A DNA stretch of 64,000 nucleotides from Chitinophagaceae bacterium (GCA_014879565.1 JACSRW010000034.1:1-64000); one strand, 5' to 3'. Shown: positions 31,559-40,301, counted from the first letter of the stretch. Notes: generated by a model from the letters alone, not told the origin. Numbers and translations: made by a program.

Positions 31559-33394
31559 ATGTGCGGAATAGTCGGTTACACCGGTCACCGGGAAGCATAT
31601 CCCATAATTATAAAAGGTCTCAAAAGACTGGAATACCGGGGGTATGACAGTACAGGGGTTGCCCTCCGGAATGGCGGGCTTAAAGTATATAAAAAGAAAG
31701 GGAAAGTAGCAGAACTGGAGGAAACACTGACCGGTACCAATCTGCATTCTCATATCGGCATCGGTCATACCCGCTGGGCCACCCATGGAGAACCCAGTGA
31801 CCGGAATGCTCACCCCCATCAGTCATCCAGCGGCGAACTGGCGATGATCCATAACGGGATTATTGAAAACTACCATCAGCTTAAACAGGAACTCACCAAT
31901 AAGGGATATACATTCAGCAGTGATACGGATACCGAAGTCTTGCTGAACTTCATTGAAGAAATCAAGAAAAATAACAATTGCTCCCTGGAAGAAGCGGTAC
32001 GGGTAGCGCTGAAAAGGGTTACGGGGGCCTATGTTATCCTGCTGATGGATGCCAATGACCCGGACACCATCATCGCAGCCCGAAAAGGAAGTCCCCTGGT
32101 GATCGGGGTGGGTAAGGGAGAACATTTTCTTGGTTCCGATGCCTCTCCCATGCTGGAATACACAAAGGAAGTGGTGTATGTGAACGACTACGAACTCGCT
32201 ATTGTGAAACCGGATGAACTGGTGCTGAAAAACCTGGGGAACGAGAAAATCACCCCCTATGTCCAGAAACTGGATCTTGAACTGGCGGCTATCGAAAAGG
32301 GCGGCTTTGATCACTTTATGCTCAAGGAAATATTTGAGCAGCCGCAAACGGTTTATGATTGCCTGCGCGGAAGGCTGGATGCCACAGAAGGCACGATCAC
32401 CATGAGCGGTATCCAGCAATATGCGGAACAGATTATTCATGCTAACCGGATTATAATGGTGGCCTGCGGAACGAGCTGGCATGCGGGACTGGTAGCCGAA
32501 TATATTTTTGAAGAACTGTGCCGGATCAATGTGGAAGTAGAATATGCATCTGAATTCCGTTACCGCAATCCAGTCATAAGCAAAGGAGATGTAATTATCG
32601 CCATTTCCCAAAGCGGGGAAACGGCCGACACACTCGTGGCTATTGAAAATGCCAAAAATAACGGGGCCATCATCCTGGGTGTGGTGAATGTAGTAGGCTC
32701 TTCCATTGCACGTACCAGCCATGCCGGCGCCTATACCCATGCCGGCCCGGAAATAGGGGTGGCTTCCACCAAGGCTTTTACTGCCCAGCTGGCCGTTCTG
32801 ACCATGATCGCCCTGAAAGTCGGGTATATGAAAGGCACCATCCCGCATAAAAGATATATGCACCTTCTCAGGGAATTACAGGAGGTGCCGGAAAAAATAG
32901 CCTGGGCCCTCCAGAGAAGTGATACCATTAAGAAGCTGGCAGAAAAATATAAGGACGCCCGAGATTTCCTTTACCTGGGCCGGGGTTATAATTTTCCGGT
33001 TGCCCTGGAAGGCGCCCTGAAACTCAAAGAGATTTCTTATATCCACGCGGAAGGATATCCGGCCGCGGAAATGAAACATGGTCCGATCGCTCTTGTGGAT
33101 GAAACCCTGCCCGTGGTATTCGTGGCAACCCGCGATTCCTATCATGAAAAAGTAATCAGCAATATGCAGGAGATAAAGGCCCGCAAAGGAAAAGTGATTG
33201 CTGTCATCACCGAAGGTGACGACAGTTCCGGCTCCCTGGCAGAAGAGGTCATGATCGTTCCTGAAGCCGATGAAATCATTGCGCCCATGCTCAGTGTGGT
33301 TCCCCTGCAACTGCTTGCCTATTATATCGGGGTGGCCAAAGGCTGTGATGTGGACAAACCCCGCAACCTGGCAAAATCTGTTACGGTTGAGTAA
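31559..33394 (+). CDS. glmS: Glutamine--fructose-6-phosphate aminotransferase (isomerising)
   Basis: GlmS makes glucosamine-6-phosphate, the first step of UDP-GlcNAc synthesis for peptidoglycan and LPS. The 611-residue protein starts MCGIVGYTG, so Cys2 becomes the N-terminal glutaminase nucleophile; this fixes the start at 31559. The amidotransferase domain covers about residues 1-240 (GHTRWATHGEP). Two SIS domains follow (ACGTSWHAG, AISQSGETADT and AEGYPAAEMKHGPIAL). The sequence ends in NLAKSVTVE, the conserved C-terminal tail. The DUF4954 gene follows after 13 nt. Confidence 0.97.
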   Translation: MCGIVGYTGHREAYPIIIKGLKRLEYRGYDSTGVALRNGGLKVYKKKGKVAELEETLTGTNLHSHIGIGHTRWATHGEPSDRNAHPHQSSSGELAMIHNGIIENYHQLKQELTNKGYTFSSDTDTEVLLNFIEEIKKNNNCSLEEAVRVALKRVTGAYVILLMDANDPDTIIAARKGSPLVIGVGKGEHFLGSDASPMLEYTKEVVYVNDYELAIVKPDELVLKNLGNEKITPYVQKLDLELAAIEKGGFDHFMLKEIFEQPQTVYDCLRGRLDATEGTITMSGIQQYAEQIIHANRIIMVACGTSWHAGLVAEYIFEELCRINVEVEYASEFRYRNPVISKGDVIIAISQSGETADTLVAIENAKNNGAIILGVVNVVGSSIARTSHAGAYTHAGPEIGVASTKAFTAQLAVLTMIALKVGYMKGTIPHKRYMHLLRELQEVPEKIAWALQRSDTIKKLAEKYKDARDFLYLGRGYNFPVALEGALKLKEISYIHAEGYPAAEMKHGPIALVDETLPVVFVATRDSYHEKVISNMQEIKARKGKVIAVITEGDDSSGSLAEEVMIVPEADEIIAPMLSVVPLQLLAYYIGVAKGCDVDKPRNLAKSVTVE

Positions 33395-33407
33395 TCCCGG
33401 ATCTGAC

Positions 33408-35615
33408 ATGAACATAATAACCAAAAAAGCGATCTCCTCCCTCGGATACGGGTTTATTCCCAAAGAGTATATTCCTAAAGGGAAAAACGAATATTACCTG
33501 CGCAACCGGCAAAACCGGAGCGGCATCCGTTACAGACAGCTTAGCCAGGTTGAAATATCCCTGCTTGAAAAAAACGATAACAGTTCAGACAATTGGGATA
33601 AAGTGCTTGTTTCCGAAGCCTTTGATCCTACCCTGGTGAAACGCTGTTCTTTTTTCGGCCTGGTCCGGATCGGCAAACTGGAGCCGTATTTCCATGAATT
33701 CAACAATCTGCACATGCCGGTAGGTCTGTACAACAGCACTATCATCAGTTGTGATATCGGCGACAATGCCGTTATAGACAATGTAAACTTCATGAGCCAT
33801 TACATCATCGGTAATGACGTCATGCTGGTCAATATCAATGAACTCGCCACCACCAATCATTCCAAATTCGGTAATGGCGTGCTGAAAGAAGGTGAAAAAG
33901 AATCAGTGCGAATCTGGATGGAAATCTGCAATGAAAACGGGGGTCGCAGCGTGCTGCCCTTTAATGAAATGCAGGCCGGCGATGCCTGGCTCTGGTCCAA
34001 ATACCGGGACGACGAAAAACTGCTGCAGAAATTCAGGGAATTCACCGACCAGAAATTTGACACCAAAAGAGGCTATTACGGGAAGATCGGTGACCGTACC
34101 GTGATCAAAAACTGTAAAATCATCAAAGATGCCTGGATTGGCACCGACGCCTATCTTAAAGGAGCCAATAAAATCAAGAACATCACAATCAATTCCTCCC
34201 CGCAGGCCAAATCACAGATCGGGGAAGGCTGCGAACTGGTGAACGGGATTGTGGGTTATGGCTGCCGGATATTTTACGGTGTGAAGGCAGTGCGTTTTAT
34301 GATGGGCACCAATTCCCAGCTGAAATACGGGGCAAGGCTGATCAACTCTTACCTGGGTGATAACTCAACCATCTCCTGCTGTGAAGTGCTGAATTCACTG
34401 ATATTCCCTGCGCATGAACAGCATCATAATAATTCTTTTCTATGCGCTGCCAGTATCCTGGGCCAGAGTAATATGGCCGCCGGAGCCACCATCGGCTCCA
34501 ATCACAATTCCCGGGGAGCTGACGGGGAACTGATTGCAGGAAGAGGTTTCTGGCCGGGCTTATGTGTAAGCCTGAAACATAATTCCCGTTTCGCCTCCTT
34601 TGTACTCATCGCAAAAGGCGATTTCCCCGCAGAACTGAATATACCGCTGCCCTTCTCTCTGGTCAGCAATGATGTGAGCCGCGACCGGCTGGTGATAATG
34701 CCGGCTTACTGGTTTTTGTATAATATGTACGCGCTGGCAAGAAATGCAGGGAAATACACCAGCCGGGATAAACGACTGGACAAGTCGCAGTATATAGAAT
34801 ATGACTACCTGGCCCCCGACAGTATTCATGAATTACTGGAAAGTCTCACCCTGCTGAAAAGGTTTACCGGGCAGGCCTGGGCCAAAACCCTGGGGAAAAA
34901 AATGTCGCCGGAAGCCTGCGAAAAAAAAGGAGAACAATTGCTTGAGAAATATCCGGAAACCGTAAACAGCCTGGAGATATTGGCAGAAGGTTTTGAAAAC
35001 AGTCGCCGGCCGGTACAACTGATAAAAGTGGCCGAAGCATGGGCCATCAGCCGGGAAATGATCCGTTATTACGGGATTACACAACTGCTCCGTTTTATAC
35101 AGGAAAAGGGATTCCGGAACTGGAAACAGCTGGCCACCCGGCTGCCCGGAAAAACAACCCGTACCAAATGGATCAATATCGGCGGACAACTGATGCCGGA
35201 ACCTTCGCTGAAAAAACTGATCCGGGAAGTGAAAAACGGGAAACTGGCCGACTGGGATGCCGTACACGCATTCTACCGGTCCGTGTCTGCCGCTTATCCT
35301 GCAGAAAAATTCAGGCAGTCTTTTGCCGCCCTGTTGGAAGTGACCGGACTGAAGCCGGACGGTTTTTCCCGGGAAAAATGCATCCGGCTTTTACAGGAAA
35401 GCACCAAAACCCGTAAACGGATCAGTGACGCGATCTATTCCTCCCGTGCCAGGGATTATGAAAACCCGTTCCGGAAAATGGTATATAACAACGACGAGGA
35501 AATGAACCGGGTTATCGGCCGCCTGGATGAAAACAGTTTTATCCTCCAGCAGCAGGAAGAAGAGAAATTATATACGGAAAAGGTCAGGGAAATTATTGAA
35601 CTGCTCTCCGCCTGA
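33408..35615 (+). CDS. DUF4954 family protein (left-handed beta-helix type)
   Basis: The 735-residue cytoplasmic protein begins MNIITKKAISSLGYGF. Between about residues 90 and 400 it is rich in hexapeptide-like turns (VIDNVNFMSHYIIGNDVMLVN, VIKNCKIIKDAWIGTDAYL, GEGCELVNGIVGYGCRIFYG). This suggests a left-handed parallel beta-helix as in acyl- and nucleotidyltransferases. The rest is helical. I match it to DUF4954, a family without known function. The 13-nt spacing after glmS suggests a shared transcript and a link to amino-sugar or envelope metabolism; that is inference. Confidence 0.75.
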   Translation: MNIITKKAISSLGYGFIPKEYIPKGKNEYYLRNRQNRSGIRYRQLSQVEISLLEKNDNSSDNWDKVLVSEAFDPTLVKRCSFFGLVRIGKLEPYFHEFNNLHMPVGLYNSTIISCDIGDNAVIDNVNFMSHYIIGNDVMLVNINELATTNHSKFGNGVLKEGEKESVRIWMEICNENGGRSVLPFNEMQAGDAWLWSKYRDDEKLLQKFREFTDQKFDTKRGYYGKIGDRTVIKNCKIIKDAWIGTDAYLKGANKIKNITINSSPQAKSQIGEGCELVNGIVGYGCRIFYGVKAVRFMMGTNSQLKYGARLINSYLGDNSTISCCEVLNSLIFPAHEQHHNNSFLCAASILGQSNMAAGATIGSNHNSRGADGELIAGRGFWPGLCVSLKHNSRFASFVLIAKGDFPAELNIPLPFSLVSNDVSRDRLVIMPAYWFLYNMYALARNAGKYTSRDKRLDKSQYIEYDYLAPDSIHELLESLTLLKRFTGQAWAKTLGKKMSPEACEKKGEQLLEKYPETVNSLEILAEGFENSRRPVQLIKVAEAWAISREMIRYYGITQLLRFIQEKGFRNWKQLATRLPGKTTRTKWINIGGQLMPEPSLKKLIREVKNGKLADWDAVHAFYRSVSAAYPAEKFRQSFAALLEVTGLKPDGFSREKCIRLLQESTKTRKRISDAIYSSRARDYENPFRKMVYNNDEEMNRVIGRLDENSFILQQQEEEKLYTEKVREIIELLSA

Positions 35616-35619
35616 TCTG

Positions 35620-36933
35620 TTATTTCTTACGGAAAAACAAGCGCACCGGCACACCCGTAAACGAAAAATGTTCCCGCAATTTATTTTCCAGGTAATTCTT
35701 GTAAGGCTGTTTGATATCATCCGGGAAATTGCAGAAAAAAGCAAAAGACGGCACGGCTGTCGGAAGCTGGGTGACAAACTTAATCTTCACCGGATTCCCC
35801 CGCACAACCGGCGGATGGTAGGCCTGGATAGCTTTCAGCATGATATCGTTCAGGGCTGATGTAGGCAATTTCCGCTGCCGGTTCTCGTAAACCTCCAGAG
35901 CGGTTTCAATCGCTTTGAATATCCTTGTTTTTTCCAGGGCGGAAATAAACAGAATGGGCACATCGTTAAAGGGAGCAAATCGCTTTTTCAGTTCTGCCTC
36001 GTATTCCTTGGCCGTATTGGTTGATTTCTCCACGAGATCCCACTTATTGACGAGCACCACAATTCCTTTTCCTTTCCGGGCAGCCAGGCTGTAAATATTC
36101 AGATCCTGGGCAGCGATTCCTTTTTCCGCATCCAGCAGGATCAGGCAAACATCCGCTTCATCCATTGCTTTGATGGCCCTGATGACCGAATAGAATTCGA
36201 GATCCTCATGCACTTTTGATTTCCGCCGGATACCCGCGGTATCGATCAGGATAAATTCTTTCTGGAACAGATTATAATGGGTATGAATGGTATCCCTGGT
36301 GGTACCGGCAATATCGCTGACAATGGTCCGCTCTTCCCCGATGAGGGCGTTGAGCAGAGAAGACTTGCCGGTATTGGGCTGCCCGATAATGGCAAATTTC
36401 GGCAATGCCGCCATTTCCTTTGTCTCTTCGGAAGCGTCCTCTGTAATCAGCTCTGTTATCCCGTCGAGCAATTCTCCCGTCCCGCTGCCGCTCGCTGCCG
36501 CAATAAAGAAGATGCGGTCAAAACCCAGGCTGTAAAATTCAGAGGCTTCCAGCAGACGCTCGTTATTATCTACTTTATTCACCGTCAGAAATACCGGCTT
36601 CGTACTACGGCGCAACACATCCGCCATGGAGTCGTCCAGGTTGGTCATACCCGTGGCGGCATCCACCATAAAAATGATGGCGTTCGCCTCTTCCACAGCC
36701 ACCAGCACCTGTTTGGCAATCTCTTTTTCAAACACATCCTCACTTCCCTGTACAAAACCGCCGGTATCAATCACATTAAAGGTCTTCCCGTTCCAGTCAG
36801 CAATGCCATACTGACGGTCACGGGTCACCCCGCTGATATCATCCACAATGGCTTTCCGCTGCTCCAGCAAACGGTTAAACAAGGTACTCTTGCCCACATT
36901 CGGTCTTCCAACAATAGCTACTGTAAATGACAT
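35620..36933 (-). CDS. der: Ribosome-assembly GTPase Der (EngA)
   Basis: Der is a double GTPase needed for 50S ribosome maturation. The 437-residue protein has two G domains: first GRPNVGKSTLFNRLL, DISGVTRD, DTGGF and NKVD, then GQPNTGKSSLLNALIG, DIAGTTRD, DTAGI and NKWD. A C-terminal KH-like domain follows from about residue 350. It is downstream of era on the same strand, and a heptamer array fills the 65-nt gap. Its stop lies 4 nt from the convergent DUF4954 stop. Confidence 0.97.
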   Translation of the reverse strand: MSFTVAIVGRPNVGKSTLFNRLLEQRKAIVDDISGVTRDRQYGIADWNGKTFNVIDTGGFVQGSEDVFEKEIAKQVLVAVEEANAIIFMVDAATGMTNLDDSMADVLRRSTKPVFLTVNKVDNNERLLEASEFYSLGFDRIFFIAAASGSGTGELLDGITELITEDASEETKEMAALPKFAIIGQPNTGKSSLLNALIGEERTIVSDIAGTTRDTIHTHYNLFQKEFILIDTAGIRRKSKVHEDLEFYSVIRAIKAMDEADVCLILLDAEKGIAAQDLNIYSLAARKGKGIVVLVNKWDLVEKSTNTAKEYEAELKKRFAPFNDVPILFISALEKTRIFKAIETALEVYENRQRKLPTSALNDIMLKAIQAYHPPVVRGNPVKIKFVTQLPTAVPSFAFFCNFPDDIKQPYKNYLENKLREHFSFTGVPVRLFFRKK

Positions 36934-36957
36934 GTTGAATTATTTTATTTTTTTATC

Positions 36958-37006
36958 CATTGCCTGCTGCCCATTGCCCATTGCCTATTGCCTGCTGCCT
37001 AATACC
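36958..37006. repeat. Heptamer array CCATTGC/CTGCTGC, seven units, overlapping the era stop
   Basis: Units CCATTGC, CTGCTGC, CCATTGC, CCATTGC, CTATTGC, CTGCTGC and CTAATAC run in register. The era stop codon is at 36999-37001, inside the array. Confidence 0.85.
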
Positions 37007-37865
37007 CATATTCCTTCAGCTGCATCTCATTTTCCCTCCACTTCGGCTTCACTTTGACAAACAGTTCCAGAAAAACTTTCTGCTGCAGAAAATCCTCAAT
37101 CGCTTTCCGGGCTTCCGTGCCGATTTTTTTGATCATACTGCCTTTCTCCCCGATCAGGATCATCTTCTGTGTTTCCCGGTGCACGATAATATCCGCTACA
37201 ATTTTCACCAGGGTGGTTTTTTCTTTGAACTCCCTCACCAGTACAGCCGTATGATATGGAATTTCATCTTCTGATAATTCGTAAATTTTTTCCCGGATCA
37301 GTTCGCTCACAAAAAACTTTGTCGGCAGATCGCTGATCTCATCCCCCGGGAAAAAAGGCTCTCCTTCCGGTAAAAGCGCCAGCACCGGTTCCATGAATTT
37401 TTTCAGATCCGGCGAACGGGTGGCGGAAAGGGATATGGTTCCTTTACAATAAGACTTCCCCCTGAAATAGGCCTCCGCCTCTCTTACTTTTTCCGCGCTC
37501 ACTTTATCGGTTTTATTGATCACCACCAGGGCGGGCACTTTCAGTTTCAAGGATGAAAAGATCGCATCCGGGGTTTCCCATTCATCACTGACATCCACCA
37601 GCAGTAAGGCCAGGTCTGCATCCTCCAGGGCGCTTTTAACCGCCTGCATCATTTTTTCATGCAGTTTGTAACGGGGCTCAATAATCCCGGGTGTATCGGA
37701 AAAAATCACCTGGTAATCCTCGCCCGTCAGTATGGCCTTGATCCGGTGCCGGGTGGTCTGCGCTTTGTGAGATACAATCGCCAGTTTCTCCCCCATCAAT
37801 GCATTCAACAAGGTGCTTTTCCCCGCATTGGGCCGGCCAAAAATATTGACAAAACCACTTTTCAT
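36999..37865 (-). CDS. era: GTPase Era
   Basis: Era is a GTPase and RNA-binding protein acting in 16S rRNA maturation and 30S assembly. The 288-residue protein has the G domain (GRPNAGKSTLLNALMG, DTPGI, NKTDKV) in residues 1-175. A KH domain follows at about residues 205-280 (IHVHRETQKMILIGEKGSMIKKIG in the conserved GXXG-containing region, shown in parts). It ends in the short tail MQLKEYGY. It is upstream of der, giving a two-GTPase ribosome-assembly unit. Confidence 0.96.
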   Translation of the reverse strand: MKSGFVNIFGRPNAGKSTLLNALMGEKLAIVSHKAQTTRHRIKAILTGEDYQVIFSDTPGIIEPRYKLHEKMMQAVKSALEDADLALLLVDVSDEWETPDAIFSSLKLKVPALVVINKTDKVSAEKVREAEAYFRGKSYCKGTISLSATRSPDLKKFMEPVLALLPEGEPFFPGDEISDLPTKFFVSELIREKIYELSEDEIPYHTAVLVREFKEKTTLVKIVADIIVHRETQKMILIGEKGSMIKKIGTEARKAIEDFLQQKVFLELFVKVKPKWRENEMQLKEYGY

Positions 37866-37888
37866 ACTTCCTGCAAAATTGCATAAAA

Positions 37889-37909
37889 AAACCGGGCCGT
37901 GCCCGGTTT
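37889..37909 (-). terminator. Intrinsic terminator after the lipocalin-like lipoprotein gene
   Basis: A 9-bp stem AAACCGGGC/GCCCGGTTT has a 3-nt loop, followed on the minus strand by TTTTTATG. It separates the lipoprotein gene from era. Confidence 0.85.
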
Positions 37910-37927
37910 ATATAGGGAGCTTTATTA

Positions 37928-38347
37928 TTACTGGCGGGTATAGGTTATGATCAGCACATCGCCGGCCACCAGGTTATCGGAAGAACTTACGGTAAATGCC
38001 GAACAACTGAAATTGCCAACGGTACCCGGTATACCGTCTACCGTCATGGTGGTGCCGGAAAGGCTCCAGGTACCATTATCCGCGGAGCTGGGGGTACATA
38101 CGACGCCGGCGTCCGCAATTGTATAAACTCCGCCTGCAGAAAGGGTCAGCACATTATCCCGGTCACATTCATCCAGGTAAGTTGTCAGCACATCCAGTTC
38201 CGGTGAGGAGGCAGAAGCTTTGTATTTCATAGCAGTAATTTTGTAACTGCCCTGAATGGCTTCCGTGCTGAGACTGCAGTTGTCTTTGTCTTTTTTACAG
38301 GCAGTAAAAAGAACTGCCAGTACGATAAAGGATAAGATTTTTTTCAT
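37928..38347 (-). CDS. Lipocalin-like domain lipoprotein
   Basis: This 139-residue lipoprotein has the signal KKILSFIVLAVLFTAC. The mature part reads like the Bacteroidota lipocalin-like family: an initial EAIQGSYKITAMKY, a central NVLTLSAGGVYTIADAG, then GTWSLSGTTMTVDG and a closing DVLIITYTRQ. These proteins form small beta-barrels in the periplasm or on the outer membrane and probably bind small hydrophobic ligands, but no ligand is known here. It lies between era and the A+T-rich islet. Confidence 0.8.
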   Translation of the reverse strand: MKKILSFIVLAVLFTACKKDKDNCSLSTEAIQGSYKITAMKYKASASSPELDVLTTYLDECDRDNVLTLSAGGVYTIADAGVVCTPSSADNGTWSLSGTTMTVDGIPGTVGNFSCSAFTVSSSDNLVAGDVLIITYTRQ

Positions 38348-38367
38348 GTCAGGTTTTTTTAATTTGT

Positions 38368-38403
38368 CAATAAAGGCCCCACCTGCCGGCGGGGCCTTTA
38401 TTG
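38368..38403 (-). terminator. 13-bp hairpin, probably the displaced original terminator of the tRNA gene
   Basis: The stem CAATAAAGGCCCC/GGGGCCTTTATTG has a 10-nt loop. On the minus strand it directly follows the left copy of the 12-bp tRNA 3'-end repeat. This is the order expected if it terminated the tRNA transcript before the islet was inserted. That history is inference. Confidence 0.6.
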
Positions 38404-38412
38404 CGAAGGGGA
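38401..38412. repeat. Left copy of 12-bp direct repeat (att-like), TTGCGAAGGGGA
   Basis: The sequence is identical to the last 12 bases of the tRNA gene at 40133-40144, in the same orientation. It marks the far end of the A+T-rich islet. Confidence 0.65.
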
Positions 38413-38582
38413 AGTTACCCCCATTTCATTTTAACCATTACAATGCAAAGATAACGATTGATTATCAATATCTGCAAATTTTCTCATGTTGAATAAATGA
38501 AGGTTTGCGGGCAAGTCTTTACAAGCTTCCGCTGAAGATCAATGCAAAACAATTTCATAACTGTCTTGGTACTGAAATAAAA

Positions 38583-38607
38583 AAAGCCAGGAGAACTTCC
38601 CGGCTTT
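38583..38607 (-). terminator. Intrinsic terminator downstream of the small membrane protein gene
   Basis: The imperfect stem AAAGCC(A)GG/CC(C)GGCTTT is followed on the minus strand by TTTTTTTATTT. It lies 81 nt after the 86-aa gene. Confidence 0.75.
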
Positions 38608-38687
38608 GTCAAGAAAATGTAAGAAGACAAATTCCAAGTATTAATTAATACGAAAGCCCACTGTTATTTTTTTTAACCTGCAGATTT

Positions 38688-38948
38688 CTATTTAACAATT
38701 GATCTGAAATAGTATGTAAGCGTTCCTAACACTATCACTAAAAAACCAACACCTAACAGTAGTAAGTTTGGTTTTTTTACAACTGAATTCTCTTTCTTGG
38801 ACAACTCAATAGCTGCGTCAACAATCATGTCTAATCCACGCATAGTGACCACACCCCAGAAAAACAATCTTATTTGTATTGAGTTACTTGTTGCAATCAA
38901 AAAAAAAGCTGCACAATTAATAATAAAATACACTTGATCTTTTCTCAT
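38688..38948 (-). CDS. Small membrane protein of unknown function in the islet
   Basis: This 86-residue protein has two predicted membrane segments. One is N-terminal (VYFIINCAAFFLIATSN, about residues 6-22) and one C-terminal (LLLLGVGFLVIVLGTLTYYF, about 62-81). A charged loop (ELSKKENSVVKK) lies between them. There is no known motif. Codons are A/T-rich, unlike the neighbouring genes. It follows the 249-residue lipoprotein gene by 44 nt on the same strand, so the pair may be one operon. An immunity-like role for the lipoprotein is possible but only speculation. Confidence 0.6.
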   Translation of the reverse strand: MRKDQVYFIINCAAFFLIATSNSIQIRLFFWGVVTMRGLDMIVDAAIELSKKENSVVKKPNLLLLGVGFLVIVLGTLTYYFRSIVK

Positions 38949-38992
38949 TTTGCCATTTTAAGAAAGACAAAAATTATACCATTTACTTTATA

Positions 38993-39742
38993 TTAGCTCA
39001 AACCAGCACCCCATAAACAGCCTCCGAAGTCCAAAGCCAATCCGGCAACCTTATACCAAGGTGATGCATTTTTCACAACACGCCATGCAATTTGAAAAAC
39101 ATCCGTCCACCCCAAAACGCTACCGCCTAATTTAGCCAAACCTCTAACTTCTCCAATTATGTCACCATATGCCGCGACAGATGCCCCAAGAGATTGAACT
39201 GTACAAGCCCAAAATTCTCCTGAAGTGATATTACAAAAACAAAAATTCTTTACTTTTTCGATAGTAGCAATAACTCCTATTTCTCTTATCCTGGGTATTG
39301 TCGACTGTTCCAATAAAATCAACGGGTTCGTTGGATAGTTTTGTCTAAAAGTTATTGAAGTTACAGAGTCCTTTATTACATTAAATATTTGTTGTTTTTC
39401 TTCAATTGAAAGATTTGCATAGTTAGGGTGTGCTTCTTCAAGAAGAATTTGTGTGGTTATATTTCCTGACGCCGCATCATATACCGCAAAAGAATCAAGC
39501 ATACTAATTTTAAAAGCATTGTCAACTCCAATAATAGCATTAATCTTAAGGTTATTGATTACATTAGACTCAACAAAGTTGTAAAAATTTGTATCTGTTA
39601 AAAAATGTTTTGAGTAAAAAGCAACAGGATTTTCGATTCCTACAGGTCCCTTGGTTGATGTTGACTTTTCCTTCTGACAGGAAATAAAGAAAACAATTGC
39701 TGCAATTGCAAGGCCAGAAAGGCCCAATGTGAATTTTTTCAT
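38993..39742 (-). CDS. Lipoprotein with hydrophobic Gly/Cys-containing C-terminus, unknown function
   Basis: This is a 249-residue product; 39742 was chosen because it gives a lipoprotein signal (LSGLAIAAIVFFISC, lipid cysteine C22). An upstream in-frame start would add 25 residues before it. Residues 40-165 are mixed and polar. From residue 166 the sequence becomes hydrophobic and Gly/Ala-rich with four cysteines (C168, C170, C180, C242), including FCFCNITSGEFWAC and ending GGCLWGAGLS. Such a tail could insert into membranes or be processed as a small peptide. I recognise no family. Codon use is A/T-rich like its islet neighbour. Confidence 0.65.
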   Translation of the reverse strand: MKKFTLGLSGLAIAAIVFFISCQKEKSTSTKGPVGIENPVAFYSKHFLTDTNFYNFVESNVINNLKINAIIGVDNAFKISMLDSFAVYDAASGNITTQILLEEAHPNYANLSIEEKQQIFNVIKDSVTSITFRQNYPTNPLILLEQSTIPRIREIGVIATIEKVKNFCFCNITSGEFWACTVQSLGASVAAYGDIIGEVRGLAKLGGSVLGWTDVFQIAWRVVKNASPWYKVAGLALDFGGCLWGAGLS

Positions 39743-40110
39743 TGAATTAAGTTTGGTTAAAGAATAGGGCGCGAATGTACCCTTTTCCCCAAAACAAACA
39801 ACTCGAATTTCCGCCAAATCCTTGTAGTAATTTGTGGATACGAAATGCCCTACATAAATGCTTGATTTTGGTCAACAAACCCCTCATTTTATTATCGGCT
39901 TCTGGCTTAACACCCGCTCTATTTCGGCGATGGATACACTAATTTGACTCATTGACTTTTCAGTGTCTTCAGCCATTTGTACAGCACTTCTTCTGCCGAA
40001 GATTTCTGTTTGCCGCGAGAATAAGCTGTATGTAATTCCGTTTACATTGCATGCAAAGCCAGCAGACTCATCAACTCCCTTGCCCGGGCTATACCTGTAA
40101 CAAAAAGAAA
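39743..40110. other. Islet segment between the lipoprotein gene and the tRNA terminator
   Basis: No gene with a clear start is seen. The first 140 bp are A+T-rich and probably hold the lipoprotein promoter. The rest carries an open minus-strand frame described separately. Confidence 0.5.
39884..40105 (-). pseudogene. Open frame of about 70 codons without a start, possible gene remnant
   Basis: The minus-strand frame ending with TGA at 39884-39886 is open back to about 40105, next to the tRNA terminator. It reads like protein, for example YSPGKGVDESAGFACNVNG and later QMAEDTEKSMSQISVSIAEI, a likely amphipathic helix. The only ATGs are internal (near 39962 and earlier). It may be the decayed 3' end of a gene carried by the islet. 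I cannot assign a family. Confidence 0.3.
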
Positions 40111-40129
40111 ACCCGCGACTTGCGCGGGT
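40111..40129 (-). terminator. Terminator directly downstream of the initiator tRNA gene
   Basis: A 7-bp stem ACCCGCG/CGCGGGT is followed on the minus strand by TTTTCTTTTTG. It starts 3 nt beyond the tRNA 3' end and lies inside the islet. Confidence 0.8.
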
Positions 40130-40132
40130 TAG

Positions 40133-40204
<72 letters not shown>

Positions 40205-40215
40205 ATGTTGAAGCG

Positions 40216-40247
40216 CAAAGGTAAGGCTTCCTGCGGTATCTGCCAAA
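40216..40247 (-). promoter_or_regulatory. Promoter of the initiator tRNA: TTTG-N20-TACCTTTG
   Basis: On the minus strand the full -33 TTTG (40244-40247), a 20-bp spacer and the -7 TACCTTTG (40216-40223) lie 11 nt before the tRNA. It has the same elements and spacing as the rpsL promoter at 61.6 kb. Confidence 0.85.
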
Positions 40248-40251
40248 GAAA

Positions 40252-40279
40252 AAAACGCCTTTCAGAAAAAAGGCGTTTT
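40252..40279 (-). terminator. Intrinsic terminator of the DUF2807 gene pair
   Basis: An 11-bp stem AAAACGCCTTT/AAAGGCGTTTT is followed by T-rich sequence on the minus strand. It lies 22 nt after the stop of the second DUF2807 gene. Confidence 0.85.
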
Positions 40280-40301
40280 ATCATGACTATACGGAAAAGA
40301 T

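Larger units (their letters stand above)
38348..38687. other. Non-coding boundary region: tRNA-type hairpin, direct repeat and terminator
   Basis: No convincing gene is seen in this 340-bp stretch. In order it holds a 13-bp hairpin (38368-38403), the left copy of the tRNA-derived direct repeat (38401-38412), about 170 bp of A+T-rich sequence and a terminator (38583-38607) for the gene to the right. Confidence 0.7.

Noticed and set aside
31823-32863. 346-codon frame antisense to glmS
   Set aside because: It lies opposite a certain gene in a fixed codon-phase relation, has no recognisable domain and no promoter.
36960-37274. A frame rich in PIACCLIPI-type residues over the der-era gap
   Set aside because: It is a translation of the heptamer array plus antisense era sequence, not a gene.
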